A stretch of 64,000 nucleotides of DNA from Lineus longissimus (lineage: Eukaryota > Nemertea > Pilidiophora > Heteronemertea > Lineidae). Positions 58,946 to 64,000 of the stretch are shown here, in pieces. The stretch lies in the NCBI RefSeq assembly GCF_910592395.1, contig NC_088308.1, positions 16,507,501-16,571,500 on the forward strand, given 5' to 3'. Each line of letters opens with the position of its first letter. Position 1 is the stretch's first letter. The translations under genes and the position numbers were made by a program. The notes below the pieces were generated by a model. That model was not told the DNA's origin. It searched no databases and saw nothing but the letters and a program-made list of their open reading frames with translations.

Positions 58946-59054
58946 CTTTGCAAATTTGTCAACATCCGGGCTTTTTTTAGTCCATGTGTATGGGGTAACG
59001 CTAAATTGGGTACAGTCGGCGCGATACGGCAAACGGAACGAAGAGTGGTGTCAT

Positions 59055-59095
59055 CAATACACGGTAGATGGCGGCGTAGATGGCGCATATTCTTA
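59055..59095 (-). promoter_or_regulatory. Paired YY1-like motifs upstream of RNF2
   Basis: AGATGGCGGCGTAGATGGCGC on the plus strand contains two ATGGCG cores 12 bp apart, about 120 bp upstream of the RNF2 start codon. YY1-type sites near starts are common in animal promoters. Confidence 0.4.
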
Positions 59096-59177
59096 CAGGG
59101 TGTTGTATGTATAGAAATAAGGGAATTGAAAAAAAATTCGGATGCTTTTACTTGAATGGATTTTATTTTGACTTATA

Positions 59178-59446
59178 AGGTAAAATGGGGTAATTGTAGC
59201 CCCGGTCTAATTGTAGCCCCTGACTATGTTTTTGATTCATTTTCCGGTAACCATGGAAACAGCCAAGCTATGGATATGAAAGAGGTGACTCTTGAGTATT
59301 ACAACATGAATAGTTTTGGATTATGCAACATGTTATGTAAGAGCTTTAGCTATAAGAAGTTTTAAAAAATCAGACACATGTACAAAAAAAGTTGGGATCG
59401 AACTTTTTGCAGGTATGAATTTTCCACACTTACAAAGCATTGATAT
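59178..59446 (+). mobile_element. Repeat B, 5' part
   Basis: Begins AGGTAAAATGGGGTAATTGT after TA and follows the copy at 35061 for ~265 bp. It stops where the LTR begins; the rest of the element is not in the window. Confidence 0.75.
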
Positions 59447-59447
59447 G

Positions 59448-59621
59448 TGTGGCGGGCACATATAGGGCCACTGCCCCTTTAACATTCAGCACTGCGGTGA
59501 CGCCCTTGGAGTTTCCAAACGAAGTTCAGATTTTGAGAATAAAAGTTGGTATTTATGATGTAACCACGAGTCATCTTTCAATAAAACGCGGACTGAAAGG
59601 AGGAGATAATCGACCTTAACA
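59448..59621 (+). repeat. 5' LTR of a Ty3/Gypsy element
   Basis: Begins TGTGGCGGGCAC and ends ACCTTAACA, with AATAAA-type signals (59540, 59580). It is followed after two bases by a primer binding site. About 174 bp. No matching 3' LTR occurs in the window. Confidence 0.6.
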
Positions 59622-59623
59622 TC

Positions 59624-59641
59624 TGGCGCCCAACGTGGGGC
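59624..59641 (+). other. Primer binding site, tRNA-Lys type
   Basis: TGGCGCCCAACGTGGGGC is complementary to the 3' end of tRNA-Lys(1,2), the usual primer of several reverse-transcribing elements. Confidence 0.8.
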
Positions 59642-59899
59642 CTGTCCAAAAAGAACTGAGACGGGAGAACCCGATTTCCTCGACAGTATAGCGTCGAAAG
59701 ATTTGACCGTGACCGCCCGATTTGTGGCGATTTCCCGCCAAATTATAAAAATGTGATATTTTTAGGCCTATAAATCACTCACCATCGCACAAAAAGTCCA
59801 TGAGGGCATGCGGGCATGCATATTGCACTCAAATCATAAATGCTAGTTGGTTCTGCCGCCACTAGGTTTCGCAATGAAAGAAACGTAAACCGATTAAGA

Positions 59900-61389
59900 A
59901 AGTAGCTCAGGTTAACATTGAAAGAGCGATCGAATGGTCTGATGATGTCCTTCATGAAGCACAAAGGTTTGAACCGGAGTTCCGTTGGATCATCAAAACA
60001 ATGGAAGATAACGAGAAAAGACCCTCCTGGGAGACTGTGTCTTTGAATGGTGAAGGTGACAAACACTGTTGGTCTATGTGGAATCAGTTACAGTTTAAAA
60101 ATGGAGTGTTGTGCCAACGATACGAGTCGGATGACGGCAAGACACTGAAATTGAAACCATGCACTTCTGCCGTCAGATTTTCGAGAGGAACTCTTTCATC
60201 ACCTGCACAGTACTAGAACAGCAGCCCACCTTGGCATCCAGAAGACCTATGAGAAAGCCAAAGCAAGATTTTATTGGAAAAATATGAAGGACACCATTAC
60301 TGATCTCTGTCGAAAATGTGACAAATGTGAATCAAGGAAGTCTCCACCACATAGAAACAAAGGACATCTTCAAACATATCTTGTAGGACTCCCCATGGAA
60401 AGAATTAGCACTGATATCTTGGGTCCACTTCCCATCACAGCCAGAAGGAATAAATATATCATCTTATAGTGGGCGATCATTTTACGAAATGGATAGAGGG
60501 TTATGCCCTCCCCAATCAAGAAGCTGTGACCGTAAGCCAGGACTATCGTGAAAGAATTCATTTGTCGATACGGCTCTTTCAGACAGTTACATTCTGACCA
60601 AGGAACAAATTACGAGTCTAACCGGGTAAAGGAAGTATGCAAGATACTTGACATACAAAAGACACGGATCACTCCAGCACACCCTCAATCCAATGGAGAG
60701 ATCGAACGCCAGAACCGAACTCTTCTAAAATCGTTGGCCATGATGGTCAAGAAAAACCAAAAGGATTGGGATCTACAGCTGCCGTTCGCCATGATGGCAT
60801 ATCGCACCGCAATACATAGCACCACAAAAGAAAACTCATATTACATGATGTTTGGAAGAGAAATGACCCTCCCCGTAGACGTGTTATACGGAAGCCCCGA
60901 ACAAGAGGAAGTCGAAGTCCAAATACACCACAGATTTACGCTCACGACTTGAACGAGCATTTGAAGACCCGAGAGAACAGATCGGAAATCAACATAAGAG
61001 GCAAAAGAGGACCTATGACCAAAGACATCATGGACGTCCGTTTAAGATCGGTGATTTTGTGTGGGTGTACAATCCTAAATAAGTATAAGAAGGGTTTGAC
61101 CACCAAATTGAGTTGCAACTGGAGCGGCCCGCATCTAGTTATAAAGAGACTTTCTGATACTGTTTATAGGATTCAAAAGAACAAAAATGTAGCCCCACGC
61201 GTCATTCATTACGATCGATTAAAGTTGTATTTGGGAAATAAAGCAGAGCCGTGGCCAATCGTCGAGATTGTGCCGGAGACGATAGATACCGAGGTGAAGT
61301 CGACGTGTATTCAGCCCTCGATCGAAGAAGACGTCGGAATAGTGAGAACCAAGAGGAACATTCAACGACCAAAAAGATATGACGACTAA
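59900..61389 (+). pseudogene. Ty3/Gypsy pol fragment: integrase, frame-broken
   Basis: Pieces in different frames give an RNase H-integrase linker (~59950-60150, NGVLCQRYESDDGKTL), an HHCC zinc finger (HLGIQKTYEKAKARFYW, CRKCDKC; ~60210-60340), the first catalytic Asp region (ERISTDILGPLPI), the second Asp and the Glu region (QLHSDQGTNYES, AHPQSNGEIERQNRTLL; 60580-60720) and the C-terminal part (~61080-61389). A stop after ~60469 and frame shifts near 60200 and 60950 kill it. gag, protease, reverse transcriptase and RNase H are absent, so the copy is internally deleted. Confidence 0.85.
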
Positions 61390-61392
61390 AGT

Positions 61393-61713
61393 GTGCAATT
61401 ATTTTGTTACAGTATACGAGAGTTTGTCTGCGGAGGATGCGGAAGGCGATTCCGGCTGAGGAGAGCTCGACGATCGCATCAGCTGAGGTGTCAACCGTCA
61501 GGGCCACCGGCTGGTGCGATCGCCGGATCGAATCAGCCGGCGAGGGACTCTGCTGCATACCGGGCACAGAGCAGAGGAGTCAGCGAGGACAACAACTGCA
61601 CACCTCGAGTCAGGGTTGCAGCTCGAAGAAGGCCCAGCAGCCGACCCGAATCAAGGCCCAGCAGCCGACCCAAATCAAAGGCACAGTGGCCGACCCGAAT
61701 CAAGGCACAGTAG
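61393..61713 (+). CDS. C2HC zinc-finger-like ORF after the integrase
   Basis: An open frame just past the integrase stop, with C-x2-C-x12-H-x3-C (CGGCGRRFRLRRARRSHQLRC pattern) then a Gln/Arg/Pro-rich tail built on a 24-bp repeat. Some Ty3/Gypsy elements carry a zinc finger after integrase. Expression is doubtful in a dead copy. Confidence 0.4.
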   Translation: MQLFCYSIREFVCGGCGRRFRLRRARRSHQLRCQPSGPPAGAIAGSNQPARDSAAYRAQSRGVSEDNNCTPRVRVAARRRPSSRPESRPSSRPKSKAQWPTRIKAQ

Positions 61714-61727
61714 TCGACCCATATCAA
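61627..61727 (+). repeat. 24-bp tandem repeat, ~4 units
   Basis: Units of the form GCCGACCCGAATCAAGGC-ACAG vary slightly, giving a repeated Asp-Pro-Asn-Gln or Arg-Pro-Glu-Ser pattern depending on frame. Confidence 0.75.
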
Positions 61728-62685
61728 GACCAGCTCCAGCTCGAAGAGGACCCGGTCCACAAGCACCTCCGACCCAGACAGTCGCGATGGTGTTCCCACC
61801 AAGCCTGGATACACTGGTCGAGAGAACAGAGACATTTCGTCGTGAAAGGGTAAGGACGAAGGGAGACCAGAACGCGTAATAGAGACATGGATTTTCAGGA
61901 TTAAGTAAGTGGACGGAGGATGGAAGCAACGTCTGGGAACGGAGGGAAGTCGGAAAAAGAACGGTGTCTACAAAAGAAAAAAATTATGTCTATTCGTTTG
62001 CGGATTTAAAAAAAATTGCTTTTGAAAAGAATTTCCGTGTAAATCGGTTCTGATAATTGTGGTGTCTGCATAGTTGTCACCTTCCCACATACATGCATCT
62101 TGTTGGGACTGTCAGCCTTATAGCGATTTTCCTCCTTGTTGACTCGATGTTGTACCGGATGCTTCTGATATATAGCACCATCCATGGAGTGTCACACTTG
62201 ATCATTGTCACAACCATTACTGTGGTTTATCACAACCTGGTTAAAGACTTGTCTTGACAAGTCTAATATATGAATAGGATAACCCAAGTACTCTATAGAT
62301 GATCCCAACGTACGTTATCCGAAGGGCGCCGCTACAAAGTTTGTGGGTAGGTATAAATGGCCAACAAAGTCATCAATTTATCGAAAACATAGATTTCTTT
62401 TCATCTTTCTGTCTCATAAGGTATTGTATCGATCATGCTCATAACCTTGCTCAGCAACATAACCTAACTGTCGTTTCATTTATTTGCTTTCATATTTAGT
62501 ATAAGCCATGGGTGGCCCGATGCCATTTAAAGTAGAACATTAGTGTATTCACGACCCTTTTCAACTACACCAGCGGCGTCCCGACGGGACGGAGCCCGCC
62601 GGGAGCCTGAGTACCAACCTTCCGGCTTGAGACCTAAGTCAAGAGTGATTACATAACAAAATTTTACGTCTTTCATAGCTTCACG

Positions 62686-62732
62686 ACGTCACGCCACATC
62701 CAATCACGAGGCTAGAATCACGTCACGTGACC
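62686..62732. promoter_or_regulatory. CRE- and E-box-like cluster
   Basis: GACGTCACG, CACGTCACGTGAC and a CCAATCA-like box occur within 50 bp, suggesting a promoter or enhancer for a gene beyond the window edge. Confidence 0.3.
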
Positions 62733-63689
62733 CGAAATTTAGTCAATTTTTGAGAGGGAATGCCGAATATAATTCGAAACGGCAAGCATGCGGTTCTAAT
62801 AACCAGAAAACTGAAACATGGAATTGATCCCATATTTTTAGAAGAAAAGATAGGAAAAACTTCCATGGCTTTTTAATGGAAGAGTTTTGAGCACTTTTGA
62901 ACTAAACACAGGGCATCTAGGAAATGACGCCGCCATGCGTAATGGTTAAGCCTTTAACGTAAATGGATGTGAAGTCGCATTCTCAATTTATACCGATACG
63001 ATCGCCTCGATAACTCTATAACGAAACATATAACCTTCAATCGTACCCATCCAAATCTTTCTAATGATTCTCAAGATCATATATACAAATTTTGATAATG
63101 GTTACATGTCTAAATCTTACATTATTTTAACTTCTAAAACAGGTGTCGGACACTGGAAGCTCGAGCGTCTAAGGTATTACGTCAGTAGAATAAAACGACG
63201 AAATCGCACTTTATCTAGCTTTGTCATTAAATATCTTAAACTCAAAGCACATAACCTTAAAATGGTTACATACTACTGGTAGTTGACATAAATAAGAATT
63301 CGTTTTCAGGATTTAGTGAGATTTTGATGTACGGTTTAGGAAATATAAAAGAATGACTGAGGGACGTGTGTCCAGACCGAAAGTGTACGTCGTTGTCAAC
63401 GTAAAGTGATTTGACGCGGATCACAGGACGTAGAAGGCGTGACCCGTAAAACTTGCAAAAATAGTATCATAGATGGAGTCATAACCCGAAAATGACGTAC
63501 ACCATTGTCTCAACAATATCTCTGACTACAAAGTCTTAAAACATGAGAGAGATCGTATGCATAGGCGTGACGTTATTTCAATCGGCACACGGTTATGGCA
63601 AGCCAAAGCGGAATTTATTCAAGACTTTAGAATTACCATTCAAGAAGTTAAATATAAGTTCAAGAAGGAAATATATGTTCAAGACTAAA

Positions 63690-63805
63690 ATATGTTCAAC
63701 CTTGAATCAAATGTTTTCAACCTTGAATAAAATATGTTCAACCTTGAATAAAATATGTCCAACCTTGAACAAAATATATTCAACCTTGAACAAAATATAT
63801 TCAAG
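63690..63805. repeat. Minisatellite of TTCAACCTTGAA units
   Basis: About five ~21-bp units TTCAACCTTGAAYAAAATAT, each a short palindrome (TTCAA-CC-TTGAA). Confidence 0.8.
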
Positions 63806-64000
63806 ACTCACGTGACCATATTCAAGACGCACGTGACCACAAAATTGATATGGTACTTGTGTTGCGTTTCGGAGCTCGAATTGTTCGCAGGAGGTTTTGA
63901 CACATGGTTGTACACGTACCTAGCCGCCTACACCTGACATGTACTGTAATCCTACACATCATGACATGGATGCCGAGTGAATGTCAGAGTCGATACATGT

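Larger units (their letters stand above)
61930..64000. other. Region with no recognised gene
   Basis: Only short frames. Contains a CRE/E-box-like cluster at ~62686-62732 and a minisatellite at ~63690-63800. Confidence 0.4.

Noticed and set aside
61404-61853. 149-codon frame overlapping the zinc-finger ORF
   Set aside because: Same bases in another frame through the 24-bp repeat; no motif, while the overlapping frame has the C2HC pattern.

Overview
This window is metazoan nuclear DNA, not bacterial. Coding sequence is split into short exons with GT-AG introns, the proteins are animal families, and most of the DNA is transposon debris. The repeat types (tandem-monomer elements with a trinucleotide microsatellite and terminal hairpin, many foldback MITEs, a Ty3/Gypsy element, tRNA-derived SINE pieces) suggest a marine invertebrate, either a lophotrochozoan or an invertebrate deuterostome. 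The species cannot be fixed from sequence alone.

Layout. (1) 2.4-12.4 kb, + strand: an apparent 10-kb element with TA-flanked terminal inverted repeats. It encloses a multi-exon gene of the SAMD3-like family (2701-7376), a foldback insertion that carries a copy of the gene's own 3' end, and one copy of 'repeat A'. (2) 12.7-13.1 kb, - strand: the C-terminal relic of a non-LTR retrotransposon. (3) 15.4-48.7 kb, - strand: one large gene for a CNBD2-like protein with cyclic-nucleotide-binding domains. I rebuilt 17 coding exons (15411-41056, 730 codons plus stop) in which every splice phase agrees, plus four further exons (44463-48698) that give an alternative N-terminus. Its introns hold most of the window's mobile DNA. 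(4) 56.4-58.9 kb, - strand: the Polycomb E3 ligase RING1/RNF2 orthologue, complete in three or four coding exons. (5) 59.2-61.9 kb, + strand: a copy of 'repeat B' abutting an internally deleted Ty3/Gypsy element with a tRNA-Lys-type primer binding site and a broken integrase. (6) 62-64 kb: no gene recognised.

Most notable: intron 8 of the CNBD gene holds about 27 tandem ~70-bp copies of the 3' part of the exon just upstream (exon 8), many still carrying that exon's 5' splice site. The copied part encodes the conserved Arg and the end of the phosphate-binding cassette of the first CNBD. The array is ordered into 209-bp trimers. So an exon tail has become a satellite-like array of decoy 5' splice sites inside its own gene.

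Other points: two N-termini rich in basophilic RRxS sites for the same cNMP-binding protein; repeat A monomers that each carry a DR3 nuclear-receptor-type motif and many a CTCF-core-like 12-mer; a three-level transposon nest at 30.9-34.9 kb; and a possible cassette exon in RNF2.
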